From Thiodiazotropha sp037384445 (GTDB lineage Bacteria > Pseudomonadota > Gammaproteobacteria > Chromatiales > Chromatiaceae), in NCBI GenBank assembly GCA_037384445.1, contig JARRNY010000021.1, forward strand, positions 1 to 64,000: DNA of 64,000 nucleotides. The letters run 5' to 3'. Shown here one piece after another: positions 25,792 through 34,488 of this stretch. Both the position numbers and the translations under genes were made by a program. Each line of letters opens with the position of its first letter. Position 1 is the stretch's first letter. The notes beneath the pieces are model-generated. The model saw nothing but the letters and a program-made list of their open reading frames with translations. It had not been told where the DNA came from and made no database searches.

Positions 25792-26769
25792 TCACGCCAT
25801 ACTCTGATAATAGAGATTCTGTGGATGCTTCGCTTCGGTAAAGAAGTGGTAGCGCTCCAGCACCAGGCCGAGATACTGAATCACAAAGGCAGCCACAGGC
25901 AGCCGGGTCGATTCCAGAGTGTAGCCGAGCACGATCAACACCACCGGCAACACAAAGACCATCAGCAGAAAACCGTACCGGACCATCAGCAGGAAACCCT
26001 CGGACTGGTGGTGAAAGAACTCCCGGGTGTTGAAGGAACCGCCCATGAAACCCTGCGCTTTCTGATGCAACTCAGAGTGGTGGACACCGATGGCCGACTG
26101 CAGGTCGACCTTGCAGCGGAAGTTGGTATTGCGATAGAGCGAAAAACCCCGCGTGATAGCGCCGAGCAGGGTTGCGATCAACGCCCAGGTACCATAAAAA
26201 CCGACCAGCTCGGTACTCAGGTAGGCGGAGAAAGCGGCTGCCAACATGAAGCCCGAGGCGATACCGAGAAAGAGAAAGTTGGCCACCGTCAGCGGCGAGT
26301 GCCACGCCTTGATGAAACGCAGGCTGGCATAGATCATCGCCGTGCAGAGAAACAGCACAAAGGTGGAGATGGTGCCCAGAGCACCGACAACGAGTGTGGC
26401 GTCGACCGGCAGGGTCTGCGAAATAACGAAGAAGGGATCAGTCCAACCCAGGTAGTGGAGCAGACCATACAGGAAGGTCAGCACCATGGCGGCGGGCAGC
26501 GCAATGACCTCGCGCGAGAGCCAGGAGGTACGCCACTGGGTGGCGGCACGCCAGGCCCGTTCCGGGCGCCCCAGGTGGAAGACCGAGGCGACCAGGCCAC
26601 CGAGCAGCAGGGCTAAGGCGGTCAAACTACCCATGGCGTAGAAGTGCTGGTTCTGCACCGGCAACAGATTGGCCAGCGAGTAGAGCTGACCGGTATAGAG
26701 GGCCAGGAAGAGGCCCTGACCGGCGCCGATCAGGGTCGTTAGAAAGATTACCGAGAATGCGGGATGCAT
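25792..26769 (-). CDS. soeC: Sulfite dehydrogenase membrane anchor SoeC (DmsC/NrfD-type)
   Basis: 325 residues with eight or so transmembrane helices, starting MHPAFSVIFLTTLIGAGQGLF, typical of DmsC-family anchors of molybdoenzymes. It would bind quinone and hold the SoeAB catalytic part on the cytoplasmic face of the inner membrane. It is the last gene of the soeABC order, which in Allochromatium encodes the enzyme oxidising sulfite directly to sulfate. A GGAG site lies before the ATG. The gap to soeB is filled by a repeat element. Confidence 0.85.
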   Translation of the reverse strand: MHPAFSVIFLTTLIGAGQGLFLALYTGQLYSLANLLPVQNQHFYAMGSLTALALLLGGLVASVFHLGRPERAWRAATQWRTSWLSREVIALPAAMVLTFLYGLLHYLGWTDPFFVISQTLPVDATLVVGALGTISTFVLFLCTAMIYASLRFIKAWHSPLTVANFLFLGIASGFMLAAAFSAYLSTELVGFYGTWALIATLLGAITRGFSLYRNTNFRCKVDLQSAIGVHHSELHQKAQGFMGGSFNTREFFHHQSEGFLLMVRYGFLLMVFVLPVVLIVLGYTLESTRLPVAAFVIQYLGLVLERYHFFTEAKHPQNLYYQSMA

Positions 26770-26780
26770 CTATTTTCTCC

Positions 26781-26923
26781 GATATTTTTGCTTTGAATTG
26801 AGCTGTTCGCTTCGCGCCTGGTTGATTGGGTTTCTCCTCTCCCGCAAGGGGGGGATTAGAAGACACCAGTGCGAAGCGCACACCCTCAATTCATCATTCA
26901 CCATGCAAAATTCATAATTAAAA
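26781..26923. mobile_element. MITE-like repeat between soeB and soeC (copy A)
   Basis: The left end has TTTGAATTGAG followed by GTTCGCTTCGC; the centre has CTCTCCCGCAAGG; the right end has CCTCAATTCATCATTCA and AAAATTCAT. The same sequence blocks in the same order occur in the soeA-soeB gap (copy B), and the ends are roughly inverted. There is no coding capacity. It probably spread as a non-autonomous element. Whether it carries transcription signals is unknown. Confidence 0.55.
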
Positions 26924-26926
26924 AAA

Positions 26927-27649
26927 TCACCAGGCCACATCGTCCAGCGTCTCGCCGGCCTCCGGCGTCGGCAGCTGCTCTTTCTTGAGCGGATTGTCGG
27001 CGCGCACCAGTTCGTCCTCGTGTATCTGAATACGGGTCTTGCGCCGCGGCAGGTAGTGGTTGGCCGGTTTGGTGCCCCACTCCGGCTGCAGCGGATAACC
27101 ACCCTCTTCGCGAATCGCCACCGAGACCACCGAGTTGGGATCGTGCACATCGCCGAAAAGACGGGCGCTGGTCGGGCAGGCCAGCACGCAGGCGGGCTTG
27201 CGTTGGGATTCAGGCAGGCTCATGTCGGTGATACGGTCGATGCAGAGGGTGCACTTCTTCATCACCCGCTGTTTCTCGTCGATCTCGCGAGCGCCATAGG
27301 GGCAGGCCCAGGAGCAGTATTTGCAGCCGATGCACTTGTCGTAGTCGACCAGCACCACGCCGTTGTCCTCCCGCTTATAAGAGGCCCCGGTGGGACAGAC
27401 CGGCACACAGGGCGGATCCTCGCAGTGCAGGCACGACTTGGGAAAGTGGTAGGTCTCGGTGTGGGGGAAGACCCCCGCCTCATAGGTCTGCACCCGGTTG
27501 AAAAAGGTCCCGGTGGGATCTTCGTCGTAGGGCCGCTGGTCGGTCAGCGGACCGGCCCAGCCGGAGGTGTTCCACTCCTTGCAGCTGGTCACGCAGGCGT
27601 GGCAGCCGACGCAGACGTTGAGATCGATTACTAGCGCTAGTTGTGTCAT
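26927..27649 (-). CDS. soeB: Sulfite dehydrogenase iron-sulfur subunit SoeB
   Basis: 240 residues with four ferredoxin-type [4Fe-4S] motifs: VCVGCHACVTSCKEW (Cys13-Cys23), CLHCEDPPCVPVCPTGA, CIGCKYCSWACPYGA and CTLCIDR...CVLACPTSA. This is the DmsB/NarH/PsrB layout, and its place between soeA and soeC identifies SoeB. It relays electrons from the molybdenum site of SoeA to the quinone site in SoeC. It has no signal peptide, which fits a cytoplasmic enzyme. Confidence 0.87.
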   Translation of the reverse strand: MTQLALVIDLNVCVGCHACVTSCKEWNTSGWAGPLTDQRPYDEDPTGTFFNRVQTYEAGVFPHTETYHFPKSCLHCEDPPCVPVCPTGASYKREDNGVVLVDYDKCIGCKYCSWACPYGAREIDEKQRVMKKCTLCIDRITDMSLPESQRKPACVLACPTSARLFGDVHDPNSVVSVAIREEGGYPLQPEWGTKPANHYLPRRKTRIQIHEDELVRADNPLKKEQLPTPEAGETLDDVAW

Positions 27650-27660
27650 TTGTTTGTTTC

Positions 27661-27881
27661 CAATTTTGAATTTTTAATTGTGAATGTTGAATTGAGGGGT
27701 TCGCTTCGCTCACGCTGGTTTTGATCTTCCCCTCTCCCGCAAGGGGAGAGGGGCTTTCAGGAGGCACTCAGCCCGCCAGGCAGATTCCCTCTCCCCTTGT
27801 GGGAGAGGGCCAGGGAGAGGGGGGCCAACCACCCACGCAAAACGCGCTCCTCAATTCAAAATTCAACATTCAAAATTCATC
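27661..27881. mobile_element. MITE-like repeat between soeA and soeB (copy B)
   Basis: The left arm (27661-27696, ends TTGAATTGAGG) and right arm (27849-27880, starts CCTCAATTCAAAATTC) are imperfect inverted repeats made of ATTCAAA-like heptamers. Inside are two palindromic CTCTCCC-GCAAG/TTGTG-GGGAGAG blocks. It shares end and core sequences with copy A. It is about 220 bp, non-coding, and located where an operon would normally have a short gap. Confidence 0.6.
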
Positions 27882-27886
27882 AGTCC

Positions 27887-30702
27887 TCAGCTCTCAATGT
27901 TGTTTTTCCGCCGAAAGGTCCCGGCAAAAAAGGCCTGCCACTTACCACGCTTCTTATCCTGCCCGGGCAAGCGCTTCATAGTCGCGAACTGGGGCGAGGT
28001 AACTTTGGGTTCTTCAGGCCCGGCCGGATAGAGGCGCACCCGCACATCAAACCAGGCGGCCTGGCCAGTGACCGGGTCGGAGTTGGACATGTGGTCACCC
28101 GCCTCGCAGGGGGGCAACTCTTCAGTGATCAGATGGTTGAGCAGGAAACCCTTCTGCGACTCGTTGGCCTTGGGCGACAGGCCCCAGGCGCCGGACGCCT
28201 TGCCGATGGCGTTCCAGGTCCAGACCGTACCCGGCTCCACCGCCTCGGAGAAGCGGGCCATGCAGCGCACCTTGTTGGTGGGTGACTCGACCCAGATCCA
28301 GTCCCCGTCGCCGAAGCCGCAGGCCTCACCCAGCTTGGGATTGACGAACATATAGTTGTGGGTATGGATCTGGCGCAGCCAGGCGTTCTGGGAGTCCCAG
28401 GAGTGGTACATCGCCATCGGCCGCTGGGTCAGGGCATTGATCGGATACTGATGGGTATCGACCAGCTTGTGCTCCAGCGGTGCGGTGTAGAACGGCAGCG
28501 GATCGAAGTGCTCCGCCACGCGCTTGCGCAGGCGATCCGGCGGCTGCTTACCGGGCAGCTTGCCCTCGGCCGCCAGACGGAAGCGCTGCAGCACTTCGGA
28601 GTAGAGATGCAGGGTGATCGGCTCCACGTAGCGAGTCATACCGTGGTAGCGGGCCCACTCAAGATAGCCCTGGTTCCAGTTGCGCATGTACTGGTAGGAC
28701 CTGGGCAACTTGTGGTGGTAGACACAGCCGTTCTCCTGGTACATCTCCCACTGGCGGGGGTTGGGTTCGCCCTTGAGGAACTTCTCCCCCCGTCCTCTTT
28801 GACGAACGCCGGCAGGCCGAGACGGCTGCCCATCTCGATCAGCACCTCCTGGAAGGGTTTGCACTCTCCGCGTGGCGCTACCACCGGGATGCGGACCGAA
28901 TCGACCGGACCGTCGAACTCGGAGATCGGCCGGTCGAGCATCGACATGGCGTCGTGGCGCTCCAGATAGGTCGTATCGGGCAGCACCAGATCGGCGAAGG
29001 CCACCGTCTCCGACTGGAAGGCGTCGGCAACGATGAGGAACGGGATCTTGTACTCCCCGTTCTCGTCCTTGTCGCGCAGCATGTCGCGTACATTCTCCGT
29101 GTTCATGGAGGAGTTCCACGCCATGTTGGCCATGAACAGCAGCAGGGTGTCGATCTTGTAGGGGTCGCCGCGCCAGGCGTTGGTGATGACGTTATGCATC
29201 AGGCCGTGCACCGAGAGCGGGTACTCCCAGGAGAAGGCCTTGTCGAGGCGCACGGCTTCGCCCTTTTCATCGACAAAGAGATCGTCCGGCTTCGCCGGCC
29301 AGCCCAGAGGCATGCCGTCAAGCGGGGTATTGGGCTTGACCCCCTCGGGCCCTTTGGGCGGTTTCGGGCAGGGCGGGATCGGCCGCGGGAAGGGCGCTTT
29401 GTGACGGAAGCCGCCCGGACGGTCGATGGTGCCCAGGATTGTCATCAGGATACCCAGGGCACGGATAGTCTGAAAACCGTTGGAGTGGGCCGCCAGCCCG
29501 CGCATAGCGTGGAAGGAGACCGGGTTGCCGGTGACGGTGTCGTGCTCGTTGCCCCAGCTGTCGGTCCACTGAATCGGCAGTTCAATCTTCTGATCGCGGG
29601 CCACTACGCCCATCTCATGGGCCAGGCGGCGGATGGTCTCAGCGGGGATACCGGTGATGTCCTCGGCCCACTCGACCGTGTACTCCTCAACCCGCTCCTT
29701 CAGCAGTTGCATAGCGGGCTTCACCGGGGTGCCATCCTCCAGGGTGAAACTGCCCAGCAGGCGCGGGTCGGTGCCCGGGGTGTGGGTGGATATCTCGCAA
29801 TTCAGATCCCGATCCCACCAGAGCTTGTTCTCCGGATCGAAACAGCCCTCCTCCACATGCATCTCGAAACGGCGGAAGAGACCGTGGTCGTCCCGCTTGG
29901 GATCGTCCACCACCAGCTCGGCGGCATTGGTGTACTTGATCAGAAACTCCCGGTCGTAGAGACCGGTATGGATAAGCTCGCGGATGATTGCCAGTAACAG
30001 TGCACCGTCGGTACCGGGCTTGATCGGTACCCATTCATCGGCGATGGCCGAATAGCCGGTACGGATCGGATTGATAGAGATGAAACGACCGCCGTGGCGC
30101 TTGAAATCGGAGAGCGCCATCTTCATCGGGTTGGAGTGGTGGTCCTCGGCGGTTCCGATCATGATGAAGAGCTTGGAGCGTTCCAGATCCGGCCCACCGA
30201 ACTCCCAGAAGGAACCGCCGATGGTGTAGATCAGGCCAGCCGCCATGTTGACCGAACAGAAACCGCCGTGTGCCGCGTAGTTTGGGGTACCGAACTGCTT
30301 GGCGAACATGCCGGTCAGTGCCTGCATCTGATCGCGGCCGGTGAACAGCGCGAACTTCTTCGGGTCCTCGGCGCGGATCTTTCCAAGGCGCTCCTGCATG
30401 ATCTCGAAGGCTTTGTCCCAGGAGATCTCCTCAAAATCGGACTCGCCCCGCTCCGATCCTGGCTTGCGCAGCAACGGCTTGGTCAGTCGGGCCGGTGAAT
30501 ACTGTTTCATGATACCCGACGAGCCCTTGGCGCAGATCACGCCCTTGTTCAACGGGTGGTCGGGATTGCCTTCGATATAGCGCACCTCGCCGTCACGCAG
30601 AGTGACGCGGATGCCGCAGCGACAGGCGCACATGTAGCATGTGGTCTCTTTGACCTCGACACGCCCCATGTCGCTGTCGGAGTGAGTAGTGGGGTCCTGC
30701 AT
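27887..30702 (-). pseudogene. soeA: Sulfite dehydrogenase molybdopterin subunit SoeA, broken by a frameshift
   Basis: The gene runs from ATG 30702. The N-terminus has no Tat signal and carries the Fe-S motif TCYMCACRCGI (Cys22, Cys25, Cys29, with Cys57 in GVICAKG), followed by molybdopterin-oxidoreductase blocks (FALFTGRDQMQALTG, GTAEDHHSNPMKMALSD, LIVADAFQSETVAFADLVLPDTTYLER by its ends). The frame is lost at about 28785-28790 in a run of six G (minus strand). Reading on one frame over gives EKFLKGEPNPRQWEMYQENG and the C-terminal molydopterin-dinucleotide-binding domain to the stop at 27887. Adding one G restores a protein of about 938 residues. This is most likely a homopolymer error or recent slippage, because both halves are otherwise intact. 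Substrate sulfite is inferred from family and gene order. Confidence 0.82.
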
Positions 30703-31016
30703 GGTGAATAACCTTTTGAAAACTGAGCGTTACAAACAGCGCTCATGAATCTTCTTATATTAGACTTTTCTGATTTTCCATACCAGACCTCTCTCCATCA
30801 CAATCCTTTGGGGGTGGAACATCTGGATTAATGGAGCGCTGGATCATGCCCGCTCAACGGGAGGGAAGAGACAACCCGAACAGATCATCTGAAAAGCCCG
30901 TCATACTTACACAGCCAAATCAGGCTTCCTGAAGAGAATAACTTTTACCTTTTCTCTAAAATACCTGACGATTTGTGCTTTCATCTCAGGCTCTTCATTG
31001 AGTGCATCTACAGGAA

Positions 31017-31326
31017 TTATCGCCCAAGTTCATTCGTCAATTGAATGAACATTTTTCCTTCTACGAAGTTGGTTTTTTGCACTGTGCTCGAAGGTGCAAA
31101 GGAAACCATACCGCAGGATGTTTCTGTCACGCCTTCATCATTGAAAACCGCTTCGACATCTTTCTCTTTTACCCGGCTTACGGCAGAGGCAATAAGGTTT
31201 TTCTTGGATTGATTTTTCTGAGAAGAAAGGAGAGAGGTTGATTGCAACGATAACGACAAAAAGCAATACAAACATGGGTAGTTCAGCAATGATTGCAAGG
31301 TACAAAGAGACAGCCCCTTCAATCAT
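31017..31326 (-). pseudogene. Possible small membrane protein, frameshifted
   Basis: ATG 31326 opens a frame with one strong transmembrane helix (IIAELPMFVLLFVVIVAINL) that soon degenerates. One frame over, from about 31215, a plausible soluble tail reads KKNLIASAVSRVKEKDVEAV to a stop at 31017. The switch point is an A-rich stretch (two AAAAA runs on the minus strand), as expected for a one-base slip. The combined product would be about 100 residues. No ribosome site is obvious and no family is recognised, so this is tentative. Confidence 0.3.
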
Positions 31327-31423
31327 TCAGTACAGATATAGCAACAGTGTCTGCTTCGCATCTTTAGCGATGACTTATTTTATTGTTTCTATAGGCCACC
31401 TTCTCTTTCCTGTTTTTCCCCCA

Positions 31424-31454
31424 TAAAAAAAGGGACCGCCAAAAGGCGGTCCCT
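31424..31454 (-). terminator. Rho-independent terminator of the cold shock gene
   Basis: On the minus strand, AGGGACCGCC-TTTT-GGCGGTCCCT (10-bp perfect stem) is followed by a T-run. It lies about 30 bases past the stop. Confidence 0.93.
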
Positions 31455-31483
31455 CTTACTCAAATTGAGTCTGCGCTTACTGC

Positions 31484-31690
31484 TTACAAGGGACGAACCT
31501 TGTTGGCGCATGGACCCTTCTGACCCTGACCCACTTCGAACTCTACGTCCTGGCCATCTTTCAATGTTGCATAACCACCGTCAGCTTGAATTTCCGAATG
31601 ATGGACGAACAGATCTTTACTGCCATCTTCTGGAGTAATAAAGCCGTAACCTTTGTCTGCATTAAACCACTTAACTGTACCTTTACTCAT
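31484..31690 (-). CDS. Cold shock protein, CspA family
   Basis: 68 residues, a single cold shock domain. The RNA-binding motifs are intact: KGYGFI (RNP1) and LFVHH (RNP2), with WFNADKG before them. Such proteins bind single-stranded RNA/DNA and act as RNA chaperones in the cytoplasm. About 290 bases without another gene lie upstream, which leaves room for the long 5' leader typical of cold-inducible csp genes. Monocistronic, with its own terminator. Which paralogue it is cannot be decided. Confidence 0.95.
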   Translation of the reverse strand: MSKGTVKWFNADKGYGFITPEDGSKDLFVHHSEIQADGGYATLKDGQDVEFEVGQGQKGPCANKVRPL

Positions 31691-31978
31691 ACTATGCTCT
31701 TTGTCTTAAGGTGAAGAAAACAATTCTACTTTCGCTATCACCATTACGAAAATAGATTTCGAAACTCATTCTGCACATGATAGTCCGTTTGCTATGCAGG
31801 TGCAGAGATTAAGAGTTCCTGCTTGCACCGATATTGCGCCATCTTGCGTGAAACAAACAGACTTGGCACATCAATAGGCTGATAATACGACACTTTCTCT
31901 CAAACATCCCGAGAAAATGCCATACATTTTTCAGGTTGTCCGTAATTATTGCGATTGAGGTCTAAAACCTGCGCTGTA

Positions 31979-32455
31979 TCAATAGTGTAGCGCTTCCATC
32001 AGTTCATATCCCAACTCTGGCGTCCAGCCCCAGGAGTAGTTACGCAGATCATAGACCGCAGCCCGCTCCGCTTCTCGGGCTGAACGGGGACTGTAGCCGC
32101 AGCCATAGCTGGTGCGCAGGCGTCCGGTTGCGGCTGTGTATTGGGTTTTGATGATAACCATATAGGCATGGCGCAGCTCGGTGTTGGCCTGGGCATGGAC
32201 GTCCTGCCCCTTAGCGCGGTAACCCTGGTCGACAAGCTTCTGCCCGGCCTTGTCGATAGCGCTGGCGGCGCTCTCCTGGGGGGAGGCGACCCACTCAATG
32301 GCCAGCGAATCACCCAAACGCTTTGCCACCACGCAGGCGGCGCCGGCCTCAGCCTGGGTGGCAGCGCCTAACCAGCAAGAGAGCGTAATGGCGACAGGCA
32401 ACAGCGTCGGTTTATGCCCCTGCCTTGAGGGATTCAAGGGTTTCCCAGCGTTCAT
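31979..32455 (-). CDS. Exported protein of unknown function
   Basis: 158 residues at most. A hydrophobic stretch (TLLPVAITLSCWLGAATQAEA) looks like a signal peptide, and the true start may be a TTG just before it, because the ATG at 32455 lies 44 bases inside uup and has no good ribosome site. The mature part contains one Cys pair and ends with GYSPRSAREAERAAVYDLRN, reminiscent of small periplasmic proteins with conserved Ala/Glu helices. I do not recognise the family. It overlaps the end of uup and probably shares its transcript. Confidence 0.6.
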   Translation of the reverse strand: MNAGKPLNPSRQGHKPTLLPVAITLSCWLGAATQAEAGAACVVAKRLGDSLAIEWVASPQESAASAIDKAGQKLVDQGYRAKGQDVHAQANTELRHAYMVIIKTQYTAATGRLRTSYGCGYSPRSAREAERAAVYDLRNYSWGWTPELGYELMEALHY

Positions 32456-34313
32456 AGGCCTGCTCCAGTTCGGTTTGCACCCGGGCGACAGCCGCCTGCA
32501 GTTCAGTCACCTGTTCACCCTGGGAGCGGTAGAGTTCGGGATCACTCAGCTGCCTCTGCAGGTCGTCGAGTTCAGCCTCCAGGCTCTCGATACGCGGCGG
32601 CAGTGCGTCGAGTTCGCGTTGATCCTTGTAACTCAGCTTCTCTGTCTTCTTTTTCGGCTTTTCGCTCGCCGACTTGACCTTAGACTCGAGTGTGGCTGAT
32701 TTAGCCGCCTGTTGCTGGCGCTTTTTGGTCGCCTCCCAGTCGCTGTAGCCGCCGACATAGTCACCCACCCTGCCCTCACCTTCGAAGACCAGGCAGCTGG
32801 TGACGGCATTGTCGAGGAACTCCCTGTCATGGCTGACCAGCAGCAGGGTACCGTCGTAGTCGCCAAGCAGCTCTTCGAGCAGTTCCAGGGTCTCCACATC
32901 GAGATCGTTAGTCGGTTCGTCGAGAACCAGTACGTTAGCCGGCTTGGTAAAGAGCTTGGCCAGCAGCAGGCGGTTGCGCTCGCCACCGGAGAGCGCCTTG
33001 ACCGGTGTGCGCGCCCGTTCGGGGGTGAAAAGGAAGTCCTGCAAATAACCGATGATGTGCTTGGTGCGACCACCAACCTCCACCTTGTCGCTGCCGCCAC
33101 CCACGTTGTCCTGTACCGAGCCCTCCTCGTCGAGCTGGCCACGCAACTGGTCGAAGTAGGCGACCTGCAGGTTGGTGCCGAGTTTCACCTCGCCGCTGTC
33201 AGGCGTGAGCTTGCCCAGCAGCAGATTGAGCAGGGTCGTCTTGCCGGAGCCGTTGGGGCCGATGATACCGACCCGGTCACCACGCAGGATGGTGGTGGAG
33301 AAATCGCGGATGATCGGTTGCTCTTCCCAGGCATAGCGGATGTTTTCCACCTCGACCACCAGCTTGCCAGAGCGCTCGCCGCTGGTGAGCTGCATCTGCG
33401 CCTTGCCGGTCTGCTCCCGGCGCTGGCTGCGCTCTTCACGCAGCGCCTTGAGCGCCCTAACCCGGCCCTCGTTGCGGGTACGCCGCGCCTTGATACCCTG
33501 GCGGATCCAGACCTCCTCCTGGGCCAGCTTCTTGTCGAAGCGTTCGTTGGCCAGCGCTTCGGCGTTGAGCCGCTCCTCCTTGCGCCGCAGGAAGTTTGCA
33601 TAGTCCCCTGGCCAGTCGGTTAGGCTACCCCGATCAAGTTCCAGGATACGGGTAGCCAGGCGGCGCAGGAAGGCGCGGTCATGGGTGACGAAGAGGATCG
33701 CGCCCGGATAGTTGAGCAGGAACTCCTCCATCCAGTCGATGGCGGCGATGTCGAGATGGTTGGTGGGCTCGTCGAGCAACAGCAGATCGGGACCGGTGAC
33801 CAGCGCCTGCGCCAGCAACACCCGGCGCTTGAGACCACCGGAGAGTTCGCCAAACTCGGCATCGGGATCAAGATCCAGGCGTGAGATGACAGTCTCCACC
33901 CGCTGCTCCAGCTGCCAGCCATCGGCTGCCTCCAGCTCATGCTGGGCTTTGGCGAGTTTATCCAACAGCGATTCATCGCCACCCTCCGCCAGCTGGTGGC
34001 TGACCTGGTGGTAGGTCTTGATCTTGTCGGCGAGCTGGCCGATACCGTCGGCCACCACGTCAAAAACGGTTCCCGCCATGCCGACGGGCACCTCCTGAAT
34101 CAACCGCGCCAGCTTGACCCCGCTGGTGACCACCCGCTCGCCCTCATCAGGCGTCAATTCACCCAGGAGCACCTTCATCAGGGTCGACTTGCCGGCACCG
34201 TTGCGCCCCAGCAGACAGATGCGCTCGCCCTTGTCGATGACCAGATCGAGTCCGTCCAGCAGAGGGGCAGATCCGTAACTGAGTTGAATGTTTTTGAGGG
34301 TGATCAGGGGCAC
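32412..34313 (-). CDS. uup: ABC-F ATPase Uup
   Basis: 633 residues from GTG 34313, which has GAAGGG upstream; the frame runs 21 codons further without family-like sequence. Two ATP-binding cassettes: Walker A GRNGAGKST and GPNGSGKTT, signatures LSGGLKRR and LSGGERNR, with the ABC-F linker (LNAEALANERFDKKLAQEE) between them. A C-terminal coiled coil of about 90 residues (LPPRIESLEAELDDLQRQL) is the Uup DNA-binding extension. There are no membrane helices. Uup works in the cytoplasm on ribosomes or branched DNA and limits transposon precise excision in E. coli. Confidence 0.9.
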   Translation of the reverse strand: MPLITLKNIQLSYGSAPLLDGLDLVIDKGERICLLGRNGAGKSTLMKVLLGELTPDEGERVVTSGVKLARLIQEVPVGMAGTVFDVVADGIGQLADKIKTYHQVSHQLAEGGDESLLDKLAKAQHELEAADGWQLEQRVETVISRLDLDPDAEFGELSGGLKRRVLLAQALVTGPDLLLLDEPTNHLDIAAIDWMEEFLLNYPGAILFVTHDRAFLRRLATRILELDRGSLTDWPGDYANFLRRKEERLNAEALANERFDKKLAQEEVWIRQGIKARRTRNEGRVRALKALREERSQRREQTGKAQMQLTSGERSGKLVVEVENIRYAWEEQPIIRDFSTTILRGDRVGIIGPNGSGKTTLLNLLLGKLTPDSGEVKLGTNLQVAYFDQLRGQLDEEGSVQDNVGGGSDKVEVGGRTKHIIGYLQDFLFTPERARTPVKALSGGERNRLLLAKLFTKPANVLVLDEPTNDLDVETLELLEELLGDYDGTLLLVSHDREFLDNAVTSCLVFEGEGRVGDYVGGYSDWEATKKRQQQAAKSATLESKVKSASEKPKKKTEKLSYKDQRELDALPPRIESLEAELDDLQRQLSDPELYRSQGEQVTELQAAVARVQTELEQAYERWETLESLKAGA

Positions 34314-34488
34314 GTGTGCTGCCCTTCGATGATATTCATGACAGGTGATTCCGATCCGCACCGGGTTGCGTGGCAATCATCGGCGCAATATGTGACTATT
34401 TTCTCAGGGCCGTAACAGGCTCCAGGTGAGCGAAGGCTATCACAATATCGCAGCGAGTACGGCCCATACCTGCAGGAGAAGTGAGTAC

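Larger units (their letters stand above)
30703..31483. other. 781-base AT-rich region between soeA and cold shock gene
   Basis: The left part should hold the soeA promoter. Bases 31017-31326 on the minus strand may encode a small broken membrane protein (listed separately). The base composition is more AT-rich than the flanks. No RNA gene or transposase was recognised. Confidence 0.5.

Noticed and set aside
28780..28800. Programmed ribosomal frameshift in soeA
   Set aside because: SoeA is not known to use frameshifting, and the fix is a simple one-base change in a homopolymer; slippage or sequencing error is simpler.
28954..29997. Plus-strand open frame of about 347 codons
   Set aside because: Antisense to soeA, whose molybdopterin-enzyme motifs are unmistakable.
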